Positions 21,775 through 33,700 of a stretch of DNA of 64,000 nt are shown one piece after another. The position numbers and the translations under genes are program-made. The first letter of the stretch is position 1; each line of letters starts with the position of its first letter. The stretch lies in assembly GCA_032358165.1 (NCBI GenBank), contig JAALGY010000061.1:1116001-1180000 (forward strand). The letters are read 5' to 3'. This DNA comes from Diplosphaera chodatii. Lineage: Eukaryota; Chlorophyta; Trebouxiophyceae; Prasiolales; Stichococcaceae. The notes under the pieces were generated by a model. It searched no databases. It was not told where the DNA came from and worked only from the letters and a program-made list of their open reading frames with translations.

Positions 21775-24375
21775 ATGGCTATGGCTGTGCACCACTCTTC
21801 GGCAGCGAAGCTGTGCCGCTGCACTTGCTGCTCAGCGCCGAGGCAGCATCTGTCAGTAGCATTTGCCAGGGCTGCTCCGTGTACCAGCCGATCAGGTTTG
21901 TCTCGTGCCTCATGCAGCGTTCATGGCCCTTGAGCGATCTGAGAACATGCGTTTGCATGTAGCCTTGATCAGGAGGCCTGCGTAGCATCTTTACAGCATG
22001 CACCTATCTCTTGATGAACCTTGATGATTTGGGATCGCACCACCACCAGGAATAGTCACGATCAGATCGAGCACTTCTGGTGTCCCCTGCCTGACGGTCC
22101 ATGCCAGAGCGGACTGACATCGTGTCGTGCATGCTCAAGTCTGGCACGTGTCTCCCGCAGTGCTGGGCGGGCGCCAGTTGGTCGTGCAGCAGGCAGCATG
22201 CAGGCAGGGCCGCGCCCTGCGCTGCGTGCGCGCCCAGGCCCTCGGCAGTCCGTCGCCCGCCGGCATGCCAGCGGCGCCAACGTCAATTGTGCTGCCGAGT
22301 GAGGCTTCCCCGCCGCCTGCCGTCTACCAGAAGGTGAGCAGATATCAGCCGCCATGCTCAGCTCAGGTGCGTGTTGCACGGTCCCATGAAGCCATGCATC
22401 AGGCAGGCGCAGCCAGGCATGTGCATTCATATGAGCTGATGTTGTGCGCCCAGGTTGTTGCGGCGGGCGTGGACAAGGCGCGGCTGCCGCTGTGGAAGCT
22501 GATCATGCTGGGCTTCGTCGCGGGCTTCTACATCGGCTTCGGCGCGCTGCTGATGCTCAACATCGGCGTCAGCTGCCCGGGCCTCGCGGCGGTGAGCACC
22601 GCGCCACCATCACCACCATCGTGATATCTCACTGCTGCCTGACGCAGTCTGGTTGCACAGGTCCAACGCCCATTGGACTCTGCGTCTGTGGTAGCAGGAC
22701 GCTTGCCAGGGCATGCCTCTTCATGCAACACCCCTTCAACACCCCTTCCGGCCCCCAGGGGCGCCCCTGCCAGCCCCACTGGTGTTGAGGCAGCGACATG
22801 GACAGCGTGCGCTTGTGCGACGCTCCCACTGTGCCCGTGCAGACCAACCCGGGGCTGCAGAAGCTGGTGATGGGCGCGGTGGGCCTGCCCTTCGGCCTGA
22901 TCATGGTCATGATCTGCGGAGCTGAGCTGTTCACCGGCAACACCATGATCATGGGCTGCGCCTTCTACGAGGGCCGCATCACCCTGCCCCAGCTCCTGCG
23001 CAGCTGGGTCGTCTCGTTCCTGAGTGAGCGGCGCCCAGCTCCGCCTGTGATGCGGACTGCCATGCGTGCATGTGCAGCGTCACGTCGGTTGCATGATCAG
23101 TACAATTGTCACCAGCAGCAAACCATGTTCTATCTGAAGTGCACTGGTGTCACCTTGCTTGGCCATTTTGCATCTGGCCTGTTGTTTTTGCCATGCCACA
23201 CCCATCATGTAGCTGTACAAAGCTATGGCTGTCGGCGGCCCTGCTCAGGCCATTCACGGGTCTCACACGGTGACGCGCAGTGAACCTGGCGGGCTCCATT
23301 GCGCTGGTGACCATGGTGTATGCAGCGGGCATCGCGCCGCCGCTGGCGACGGCCGCCGGCGTCGCCGGAAGGAAGGCCGGTCTGCCCTTCATGCAGGTGA
23401 AACTGTCAACATTCTGGAAGCACGCTCAGATTGTTCACTTTGGCAGTGCTTGCTAGTGCAGCTGATACCCAGGCCGGGTTCACTGCTCACGTGCGGACGT
23501 ATCTGGAGTGCACATGCTTCTTTCCTGCTTAACCGAGACACGACTCCTTGTTGCTATGGAGGTGCACAAGAAGTGTGGGCGGCAAATAAGTTGGCTGTCG
23601 TGCATGCAGGCGTTCCTGCGGGGCATCCTGGCCAACTGGCTGGTCAACATCGCCATCTGGCAGGCGACCGCCTCATCCTCCATCGGCGGCAAGGTGCGCT
23701 TCGAACCTGCTAACTAGGGAAGCGGATTGTTTAGCACTGTGAAGAGGGTCACAAGGCCTAGGGCCGGATGCTGACCCTGCCATGCTGCCGGCAAGCTCGT
23801 GCTTCTGCTTGACACCCACATATGAACAACCACCATGAAGCACCGTGAGCATGGCGGTGGGTGCAGCCTGGTCGCCACGGCAAGAACGGACATACTCAGT
23901 GCTCCTTTTCGAACCCCACTCGCAGATTGCGGCGGCCATCATCCCCATCACCACCTTCGTGGGCCTGGGCCTGGAGCACAGCGTCGCCAACATGTTCTTC
24001 ATCCCCATGGCCATGAAGCTGGGCGCCGACATCACCGTCCGGGACTTCGTGGTGCGGCTGCACGGCCGGCGCCCACCCCCTTGGGGGGCGAACCCCTGTC
24101 GAGCGCCGCGCCTGTCGAGTACATCAAGGACAAGGGGTTTGCACACTTGTCAGCGGCAACACTTCTGCATTCCAGCAGCGTGTCATAGGGCCACCCTGCC
24201 TCGCCCGCCTGGCTGGCGTGGGGACTGAGTGGCCGGCCTGCGCCTGCAGGTGGGCAACCTGCTGCCGGTGACGCTGGGCAACATCATCGGCGGCGCGGTG
24301 TGCGTGGCGGGCGTATATGCCCTGGCGTTCGGGAGGCCGGGCGGCGGCGCCCCCGGAGCCGAGGCGGTCAACTGA
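21775..24375 (+). CDS. NAR1: formate/nitrite transporter family channel (NAR1-type, chloroplast)
   Basis: Six-helix pentameric channel family; in green algae NAR1 members move nitrite into the chloroplast or, in the LCIA/NAR1.2 form, bicarbonate. Exons: tentative 21775-21880, then 22161-22333, 22454-22591, 22843-23023, 23281-23396, 23610-23693, 23926-24051 and 24250-24375, giving 349 residues. Helices are visible as LIMLGFVAGFYIGFGALLML, LPFGLIMVMICGAELFTGN (family GAELFTGN motif), IALVTMVYAAG, GILANWLVNIAIWQA, IIPITTFVGLGLEHSVANM and LPVTLGNIIGGAVCVAGVYA (GNxxGG motif). The N-terminal 60-90 residues are Ser/Arg/Gln-rich with LRCVRAQA, a good transit-peptide cleavage region. The first exon (MAMAVHHSSAAKLCR) is inferred from its transit-like composition and matching phase. 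The donor at 24049 versus 24052 differs by one codon. Nitrite versus bicarbonate cannot be decided from sequence alone. Confidence 0.88.
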
Positions 24376-24839
24376 TGGAACGCAGCGGTCGGGGCTTGTT
24401 GAATGCCGGCGGCCCTCCCAGCTGTGTGGCCATCAGCGCCTTGGTTTTGACGGCGCTTGCACGGGTCTGCAAGCCGCACTCAGGCTCGTTGCCACAGATG
24501 AGTGCAGAGGACATGCAAGCGCTGTTTCAGGCGTCGACGTTGCATGCCCTGCGCAACCAAGTTGCTGCTGCAAACTGACATTCCTTGCAGCATTTGCTGA
24601 ATTGCTGTTGGTTTACTGAATTGCACTACTGGTCTGCCTTGGAATTGACCCTTCAACCAGTTTGCGGCCTCAATGGCTGCAAATGTGTGCGGGTGGCCAA
24701 CATGGTCCTACAGTCATTGCCCAGGCTGCATACCCTGAACCGTGCAATGGGAATTCACAATCAAGGAGCTCAACGTACCAATCTGCATACACCGCACAGA
24801 CGCTACCTGGTTCAAAGCTGGTGCTGTCACCATGGTCAT
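24376..24839. other. convergent intergenic region, NAR1 / IFT88
   Basis: Short 3'-to-3' interval; should contain both 3' UTRs. No poly(A) signal found with confidence. Confidence 0.4.
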
Positions 24840-27800
24840 GCTGTCTTCATCACTGTCACTCCAGTCTGCCAAAGCTGCTGGCGCCAGACTTCTGCTCGCG
24901 GATGGCATGAGCTGCCACCCAGGTAAACACCTGAAGTCAAGGGCTGCCACGCCTGCACACTGCACTGACTTAAGCTGCAGTAGCCCTTGCTGCATACTTC
25001 CACACTGCTCGACGCCCCAGCCTCGCAGCTGGTCGTAAGCCGTGGCATCAGAGTAGGCAGCAGGGGCGGCGCTGCAGCACAGCAGCAACGATCGTGAAGC
25101 CTTTGCCGTCCACATGCCACAGTGCACCAAGTCGAGATATAACTCAAGCATGGACCTCGCAAGAAAGCTCAACAGATAAGCGCCTGGCCCCACCTCGAGA
25201 TCCGCGAAGGGAAGGCCGCTGGGACTGTGCTGAAGCTGCTTCCGGGGGTGCCCTTTTGTGTTGGGGCCCCGCATGGCCATGAGCTGTGCGTTTGTTGAGC
25301 TATCAGCTGTGGCACGGAGGATGATGGAAGCATGTTAGAGCGGGACACGCGGTGCAGCCGTCTCCTCCATGCCTCTGCATCATCTGGCTGGCCTGCACAT
25401 AGGAGGTGCACACTGATCCAGCATGGTTCTGCCAGCAGGGTCACTTTCGCCAGAGTCTGTCAAAGCGCAGGCTTGATTGTCATGGGCAGCGACAACACGT
25501 GCGTCGGCGGTGGGCAGCGTGTGCCCTTGAGGGGCACCTGAGGCAGCGCGCAGCAGCGCCAGCTGCTGCAGGGCCTCCACGCAGCCCGCGTCGCCCGCCA
25601 GGACAGCCTCGTAGCGGGCGGCGGCACCCCGGCTGCCTGCCTGTGCTGCTGCGCCTTCGCCATCACGGGCTGCGGCGGCACGTGCGGCCGCGCCTGCCGC
25701 CGCCAGCGCCCAGCGCAGCTCGTCGGGCTCCGCCTGCCGGGCAACAGTTTGTGCAGTGTGTCCAGCGCAACACAAATATCTGCATGCACGTCAGAACACG
25801 ACTGCTTGACACTGATCGCATGATGTCTGCTAGCTGTGCTGAAGATCAACTCTCTGCAGCCCGCGTCATATGACAGCACCTCACCTCCGCAGCCCGGTCC
25901 AGCCAACATACTGCATCAATATGATGGCCCAGTGCTGCTGCCTGGGCGGCCAGCCACGCTGCAGGGCGAGCGTCGCCTGAGTCCGCCTGTGCTGCCTGCT
26001 GCGCCCAGGCAGTTGCATCCTCGTGCTCACCGGCCCTGCACAGCCGAGGTCCAGGGGTCATTGGCCTAGTTGCAGGGTCGTTGGAGTATGTCCCTGTTCG
26101 TTGCACATCTTCAGGCATCAAGGGGTAGATGCGGCAAGTCGAGGGAAACCTGCTGCCATTTGTAGCTGCTGCATCACCTCTGACAGCAGTCACAGTAGTT
26201 GGCTACCTGGCATGCAGACTCGCCAGCTGCAGCAGCACGCACGGCTGCTGTGGGTGCGCCGCCGCCACTGCCTCCAGCAGCGCAGCAGCGCTGGCAGAGT
26301 CGCCCAGCTCAGCGTGGCAGGCCGCCATCTGCAGTCGCAGCAAGGGGCAAGGGGTCATGGTCCGCATCAGTGCTGGCTTGCCACAGCAGGCGCACTTGGA
26401 AGGCGGAGCACTGGCCCTGCTTGTCACAAGCGTGGCTGCAGGCTTGTGCACCTGCAGCTGAGGCCCGGCGTCAGCCGCTGCAGACTCGTGTCCTACGCAC
26501 GCCCTGAAGGCACGCAGCGCCTCGTCCAGCAGCTTCAAACGCCGAGCCGCAAGGCTGCACAAGCACACAGCACGTGGGGGCGCTGATCGTTTGAGCTGAA
26601 CGACCATAGCAGACCATCACTGGAGGGCGAGTTGCTCAGCCAGTTACTGCTGCAGTGGCTCACTGAGAAATACAGCAACGCTGCCAGCGTCAAGTGCGCA
26701 ACCAGGAAGCGAGCCAGTACCCGAGGTTGTAGTGGGCCTCCAGACAGCCGGGATCCACCGCTAGAGCCGCCTGGCAGTGGCATCGCGCCACCGCCGCATC
26801 GCTTGTCTGCATGCACAGATGTAAGGTGTGGGAGGAGTGCCCGCGCTCGTGACCTCACCGGGAGGAGGCATGTCCCCAGTGTGTACGCAGTCAGTCTGAC
26901 TGAAGGCAAGCACCTGCAAAGCGATGGCTGCTGCTGCCACGCGCGCAGCCGGCGGGGGCGACCGCACCGACAGAGCCACCCGAGCGTGTGCTGCGGCGGT
27001 GCTGTAGTCCCTGGCAAGGACCGCAAGCGCTGCAAGGTTGGGTGCGGCGGCGGCCGCCGCTCTGCCGCCCCTCTCCCAGCAACCCTGGGGGCGCGCCACC
27101 GCAGGAGTAACCTTGCCATGATTCATGTTTCGCCTGGTACAAACCTGTTCACACACAACACCCACCTGTAAGCTGGCGGCCGCTACGTCATGTCTGCCAA
27201 CCCGCAGCTGTTCCGCAGCAGCGGCCGTGGCTATGGCTGTGGCTAGGTGCGACCGGCCGGCAGCAGCAGCAGCCGCCGCGCACCATTCGAGGCCCTGTAG
27301 CCGAATGCTGCAGATGTTGAAGCGAAGATTGCGGACAACAGCAGCGCATAGCAGACAGGACTGCTGCTGCTTCTCCGGCTGTAAGCCATTGCACCGTGCT
27401 TTCCAACGTCCTTACCGCATGCGTGCTGCCATCACCCACAGCAGCTGCCACAAGCCGGGCAGCTGTCACTGTGCCCCTGCAGCAGGGTGCAGTTCCATCA
27501 TCACCGAGGCACGGCATGCCTGCTGCTCAAGCCACTGTGGATCATGCAGCGTATACCTCAGCCACTGCTCGTCTTGGTGCGCGGCATGCTGAGTGTCAAC
27601 GGCAGCGGGCTCCGGCTGCGGATGCAGCAGGTCGTGCTCGGACCCTGTGGCAGAACTGCGGTTGCTGCTGTCACTGTCACCGCCCTGCGTCGGCACCTGG
27701 CAGCTAGAGGGAAGGTGGTTCTACGAAGCCTGGGTCTTCGTTCAAGGCCAGAGATGATGTACATTTTGCATAAGAGTAGCCAAGCTGGGCTTTGCTGTGG

Positions 27801-29770
27801 CCCCAGACCAATGTCGAGTCTTCTGACGACAATTCTTTTCACCCTGAGTGTCAGGCATGTTGGCGCGGTCACACAGACGTCACCAACCTGGACCAGGATC
27901 GAGAACGCGCGCCGCATGGCCTGCGCGTCGCCGGTGGCAAAGGCGCAGATGGCCAGGTTGTATGCCGCCTGCGCCCGCGGCACCAGCGCCAGCGACGCCT
28001 CCAGCGAGCACGCCGCCTCCTGTGCATGCAGGGAAACTATTCTTCAAGTTGGCATGGGCAGTGAATACACAGATCAATTTGTTTTATTAGCGTTGCTTGA
28101 CAGGCATGGGCTCACAAATGCGGACTTCAACATAGTATGTTGCAGAACTGCATTATTATTTGTTGCAAGTCCAAAGCAGAATGGGCACCTGGTAGCGACC
28201 AAGACGCGCGAGCCCGATGCCGATGTTGCCCAGGACAGCCGCCCTGCCAGCCTCAAGGGCTGCCGTCGCGCTCGCATGTGCAGGGGCAGCCGCTGCCGGG
28301 CTGCCGTCCAGTGAGGGCCCTGCATTCGCTGCTGCCTGCAGACCGCCTGTCGAAGGGCTGCTGGCAGCTGTACAGTCTCCTGCAGGCATAAGCGCTTCGA
28401 CACCGGCGCGCCAGCATCGCAGCGCCTCTTCATGCCGCCCGGCAGCATAGTGGATGTTTCCCATGTTCACGCTCAGTCTGTGGGCCTGAAACAGCAGAGC
28501 GCCATGGAGTCACGAAGCTGTGTCCGTACTCTGACATGGGTTTGATGATCACTCCCAGCGCTGCAGCCCTACAGAATGGCGTGCGCCTGCAACAGTGATC
28601 TCGGGGGCGATTCATCACTCACGTCTGGGAACCGGCCGTCGTGAACCAGCTTCTGATATGTTGCCAGCGCATCGCTCCCGTTGCCAGCGGCAGCATGCGC
28701 AGCCGCCAGCACCATGCCGGCGTAGAACGACAAGGCGTTCAGATCTGCCGCTTCTGCTGGTTGGGCTCCAGGGTCCGAGGACTGACTGGCTCTGGGGCCC
28801 GTCTGCCGCCGGGTCAGCCGCCGGACGAGCCGCACCGCGTGCTTGGCATGTGACACAGCTGCAGTCATGGAAATGCTTGCAGTCACTCGAAATATCCAGG
28901 CTCGTTCCGCATGACAGACCATGTAATATACACCAAGTCGACTTTGATAGGCAGCGGCCGGCAGTTTGTGATGTGGGGCAGCTGTGTAGGATGACGTTTA
29001 TAAGGTTTGTGCTCACACACGGCAGCCTGCAACCTGCTTGAGCGTCTCCAGAAGCAACTGCAGCGGCACTGGCAGCCGTGTGGCTGCGTACGAGCTCGCT
29101 GGTATCTTGTGAGGGCGCTGCTGCTGAGACAGCTGTGCTGAATTGGGACGAAGAGAAGGACAGCACTTCTGCTGTGCTTGGTGCACAGAGTGGTGCGCCC
29201 CACGACGACTTTGGAAGGCCATCAATGTTGGGCACTTCCTGCGCCACAGACAAGGGCAGGTCAAGAAGTGCGGATGGGAGGGTCTGCAGCCATGCTGTAG
29301 AACCGCGCCGAGATGTCACAAGCTTTGAACGTGGCTCTGCAAACTTGGGCACTCACCCGCTGCTGGCCGTTCAGTGTGGCCAAGCCGGCAGCCGGCACCA
29401 TCTGGCACGGCCCAGCCATGGACGGTCGACCGTCCCAGGATGCTGTGTAGAGCTCCCGTTGACCATCAGGCGTCGTGATGGGCTGGTACCGCTGATCTTG
29501 AGCTGGCTGCTCCTGATCGGCCGAGATGTACGACCGCGCGCTGTCACAACCGTCACTTTTCGCAGGTGGCGATGACGGTGTGGCAGCCGCAGCAGCACCG
29601 TCGGCAAAGGTCAGCGACAGCCCAAGATCATCGCCGTCTGATTTTTGATGAATTTGATCATAGCTCCAGTAGCGCGCTGATGCAGCCGGTCCCGCTGGGC
29701 CGGTGCTGCTGTTGTGCGGCGGCATGTGCTGCAGAGGCTCGAGCCAGCCTGGGGACTCTTGCATGCTCAT
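24840..29770 (-). CDS. IFT88: intraflagellar transport protein 88 (TPR protein, IFT-B)
   Basis: IFT-B core subunit that binds partner IFT proteins through TPR repeats and is needed to build cilia or flagella. Start ATG at 29770 in a 138-codon first exon of low complexity (MSMQESPGWLEPLQ). TPR-bearing exons from the right: LSFYAGMVLAAAHAAAGN (about 28730), VNMGNIHYAAGRHEEALRCW (about 28460), GNIGIGLARLGRYQ (about 28220), AAYNLAICAFATGDAQAMRR (about 27960), GLEWCAAAA (about 27290), PNLAALAVLARDYSTAAAHA (about 27040), DPGCLEAHYNLG (about 26740), RLKLLDEALRAFRACVG (about 26530), ACHAELGDSASAAALLE (about 26320), AAWLAAQAAALGHHIDAV (about 25950), YEAVLAGDAGCVEALQQL (about 25600) and PDDAEAWRRRLHR (about 25380), then an acidic C-terminal piece, DWSDSDEDSM (about 24860). 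Order and spacing match IFT88. The 3' end is uncertain, and an apparent one-base deletion lies at 27474-27477. Confidence 0.8.
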
Positions 29771-30758
29771 CTGCGCCGCTCCTCACCCCAGACGTTCAAA
29801 TATCTATATTTGACGTTCCGAGTCCGTTTGCACTGCTGAGAGCAGCTGTCACCATTGAGCTGGCGCTGTTGTGCTGCTGTCATCAGTGCCACGTTGATCT
29901 AGTCAAGCCTCAGAAGTGGCAGCCAAACCTGTTAACCTTGCACGAACTGAAGCATATTGCCCAATCTCTGTCCATTTGGGAGCGAAACACACCAACAGTG
30001 GGATGTCTGCCAGATGCTACGTTAGCTTGCTGCACACAATTGTCAATTCTGGAGCACCGCTTCGCCCCGTTTGCCTTCATCGTTGTATGATGTGCGAATA
30101 TAAAAGTACGAAGTCAGAGTCTGATCGACATTGTCGACCGGGCATGAGGCCTGTATCTGACCAGCGCGTCTGCCAAGAAGGCCCTGCAGCGATGACATCC
30201 AAGGATCCAACCCCATGGAACTGCACACCCTCCCGACCCCTGCACGATTTGGGAGCTCATGCAGGACCGGAAACCAGCAACGCGGTAACATTGTGTTTGC
30301 CTGGTTGTTGTTGATGTGCATGGAAGGTCACAAGTGATTCGCTAAGAGTGTTCGCGTCACATGTTTTCCTGTGAAGTTCATGCACTGCACTGAAGACGTA
30401 GCATGTAGTAGGTGCAGCTCTGACGTTGGGCGGCACTGCTGAATTAGTGCAGCACGATTCAGCAGCCCAACGAAGCGAACAGATGCCCAGTGCTGCTTGT
30501 CAGCCTGTGTGAGACAGTATCATCAAAAGCGCCATGCTGGCACGGCGCGACACCTAGCATCTGCCCTGGCAGATACAACCGGCAAGCTTGCTCTTGACGT
30601 CATTCAACCATGTTTCATGTTCACGTAGTCGCTAGAGGAGTGGTCGCACGCGTGCGCCGTGCAGAGGCGAGCAACGCGCTGAAGTGGGTGTCCCGCCATG
30701 ATATCAGGTTGGCTTGGTGCACTGCCTCGGCGGTGAGAGGGGGACAAGGGTAGGGATC
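29771..30758. promoter_or_regulatory. divergent promoter region, IFT88 / ABCG
   Basis: Nearly 1 kb between two outward-facing starts, clearly AT-richer than the flanking exons (30080-30400 especially). No exon or defined element was recognised. Confidence 0.45.
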
Positions 30759-33700
30759 ATGGCGGCGCGTGCCAGCCGCTGGCTGGCGGCGGTGGGCCTG
30801 CTGGCCGTGCTGGCTGCAGCGGCTGTGCGTGCGCAGACGCCGGCGCCGCCGGCGCCGCGCCCCTACAAGCCGCCCAGCGATGCGGACCTGCAGAAGAGTG
30901 AGCCCCTCGGCAGCGGCTGGCTCCTGCACCTGCAGGGTGGCCCTGTAGTACCGTCCGGCTGCGGAGCCGAACGAATTCCACCTCTGTTGGCCGGGCACTT
31001 GGAACTGGTGTTGTGCCTGTCACCTTGCATCTATCACATACCCAGCCGAGTCAACACTGCTGCCGTGCAGTCTGCCCGCACTCGCTGCAGCACGGCGACC
31101 CGTTGTGCAAGAACGGCGGCCGCCTGCACGCCGACAACTACACGCAGTCGGAGCCCGAGCGCTACAACAACTGCGTGCAGTGCGACTGCCCGGACGGCTG
31201 GGCCGGCATCGACTGCAGCTGTAAGTCGTCTCTATCCTCACAACCGACTATGCACTGCATGGACACGGCATAGCTTTGGCAAGCTTGCTATATACGGTTT
31301 CAGTGGACATATGCTGCAGTGGCAGTGCGTCACGCAGATTGTAGCCTCATCTAGATCTGGTGTAAAGTACCACTGTCTTTCGCATTTCCAGTCATCACAA
31401 GTTGCATCATGCTGGTGTTGAAACATGCGATGCTGCAGTGTGCAAGGGCAAGGAGGTGTGCCCGCTCTGGACGGACCCTGCGACGGGCGACCGCATCGCA
31501 GCGACGGGGTGCTCCTGGGATCAGCTGCTTCCTACCGCCTTTGAGGCCGCGCACGAGAAGCGGCTGACATGCGAGTGCTCGGGCGCACAGGGTGACAGGT
31601 GCGCTACGCATCTGCTGCGCCTGCCAAAGCACCTGTCAGCTGTGTCAGCAGCGGGTGCAGTGTGATGTCAGGTTGACCAGCCAGTCACTGCGGCGGCGGC
31701 ACAGCAGCCAGCGGCAAGACAGCAGTCATGCGTCGAGCTCATGAAACCTCCAGAGTGTCTTCTCGGTTTGTGTCCTCGGGTTGCCATGGCCTGCCATGCA
31801 GCTGCCACGGCAGCTGCCACTGAGCTGCCCGTGGGGGCGTGCAGGACTGCCTCACCAGGCGTAGAGGGGACCTGTGCCACACCCCAGCCCCAGCAGGGCA
31901 GCAACCCACTCAGTATGAAAGCAAGAGAGTCTGAGACGGCGACAGCAAGCTAGAGGTTGAACGCACGTGCTGACTGCAGGTCCACTGCGTGGGCGTGCAA
32001 CCAGCAGCCGTACACGCACTGGGACGCCACGGTGGCGTACCCCAACGGCACAGGTGCGACATGTGGTTTCGGCCCACCTGCTGCAATTTTGCCCCTGCAA
32101 GTGAACTTCGCTAATGTGAGCAGTACATCTGTACATAGCAACTCAACCAAGCCTTGCTTCCCTAATCTGATTGACTTGTGGTGCGCAGACAAGCCGGCGA
32201 CGCTGCGGCTGATAGAGCGGGCGGGGATGCCGTCGCAGGACACCCACCCCACCGACTGCCCCGGGCCCCACGGCACCAAAGTGGTGCGCTCGGTGTTCGT
32301 CCAGCGCTTGCGGAAATTGATGTGCCTCACACCCAGGTGCAGACACCAAGCCACACCGCTGCTACCTGGCCTGCATGCACAGATGCTGCGGCTCAGCCTC
32401 GGTGGTGACTGCCGTGCACCGTGGTGCTGTGATTCGCCGCCGCAGGTGTGCCCCACGCCGCAGCGGTACAAGTACGCATACGCGGTGGTGTGGGAGGGCA
32501 CGTTCACGGGGTGCCACTGGGCCACCGGCGACTGCATCGCCCCCCTGCAGGGCGACGACTGCGTGACGCTGCGCTGCGACAACTCCCAAGTCGTGTGCCC
32601 GCCCAACTGTGGGTCCCTGTTGCACCTGCCACCTGCACCATTCCAGGAAGGCGTATGGCCGGATGCCTTGCTTTCCTAGCGGCGCCGATGGCATGCACCT
32701 GAATGCGGCGCCATGGCGTGCATGTCACCCAAGGGACGCGCCCGGCTGTGCTGCAGGGGTGGAGCGGTGCCCGGGCTGGGCACGCACCTCCTGCGCCAAG
32801 ATCCCCGGCGAGGAGCCCGCCAAGTGCGGACCCTTGCACACACTCATTGCCAGCCACAATCGGCCGTATGGATGACCTGTGCCAGATGCCAGTTGCTACG
32901 ACTGCGCCCGCAGTAGACCCAAGGGACCAATAACAGTCGGGGTGCAGTGCCAGAGTGCACCATGAATCGACTGGGTTCCCTCCCGCCAGGTGGTGGAGCC
33001 ACCGCTGCAACCCGCTGGCGGTGCCGTCCAACGGCACGGCGGTGCGCCTCGCCTGCGAGCCGACGCCAGCCAACGACACGCGCAAGTTCCAGTGCTACAT
33101 CTCCCAGGCGCGCTGCGGGAATCAAGCCCGCTACCCACCTGCTGTCCCTGCATCAGGCGCTGCGCTGCTGATGTGCACGTTCCACTGGTGCAATGCACGG
33201 GCTGTGCGCATACCCGTGACGACGGCGTCCCTTGAGGGCTGTGCGTCTCTGGGGCCTCTGGGGCCATCTTGTAGCTGTGTGTGAACTGCAGGAGGGCAGC
33301 TTTATGGCGAGCCTGGGCATGAAGTGCACCTCGGGGTCGTGCCTGTACGAGCCGGACGGCCCCGCGCCCCCGGCGCCGGTGCCCCACGAGCACAAGACCA
33401 ACCTGGTGCGATCAAAGCCGGTGCTGCAGCAGCATGCGCTGAAATACGGTCCTGCATGTCAATGTCTACTCGTGTGGCATTCGGCTGTCACCATGACGGA
33501 CAGGTTCACGGAGAAGGCTGCTTCCGTCTGCGTGACGTGCCCTAGCATGTGTGGCCCTGCAGATGCAACCACATGCATTGCCAGTATTCAAGGCGCAACT
33601 ACTCCAACCAGCGTCATTGAACACGGCCTGCCATCGTCATGCTGACGCTCTGGTGCCACCATGTGCAGGAGGAGCTGCTGGTGGTCGGCGCCATCGCCTT

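Noticed and set aside
32284..32336. Longer version of an ABCG ectodomain exon ending at 32336
   Set aside because: Its phase does not fit the next exon ([14 protein letters not shown]). Ending after 32283 does, although this junction remains the weakest in the gene.
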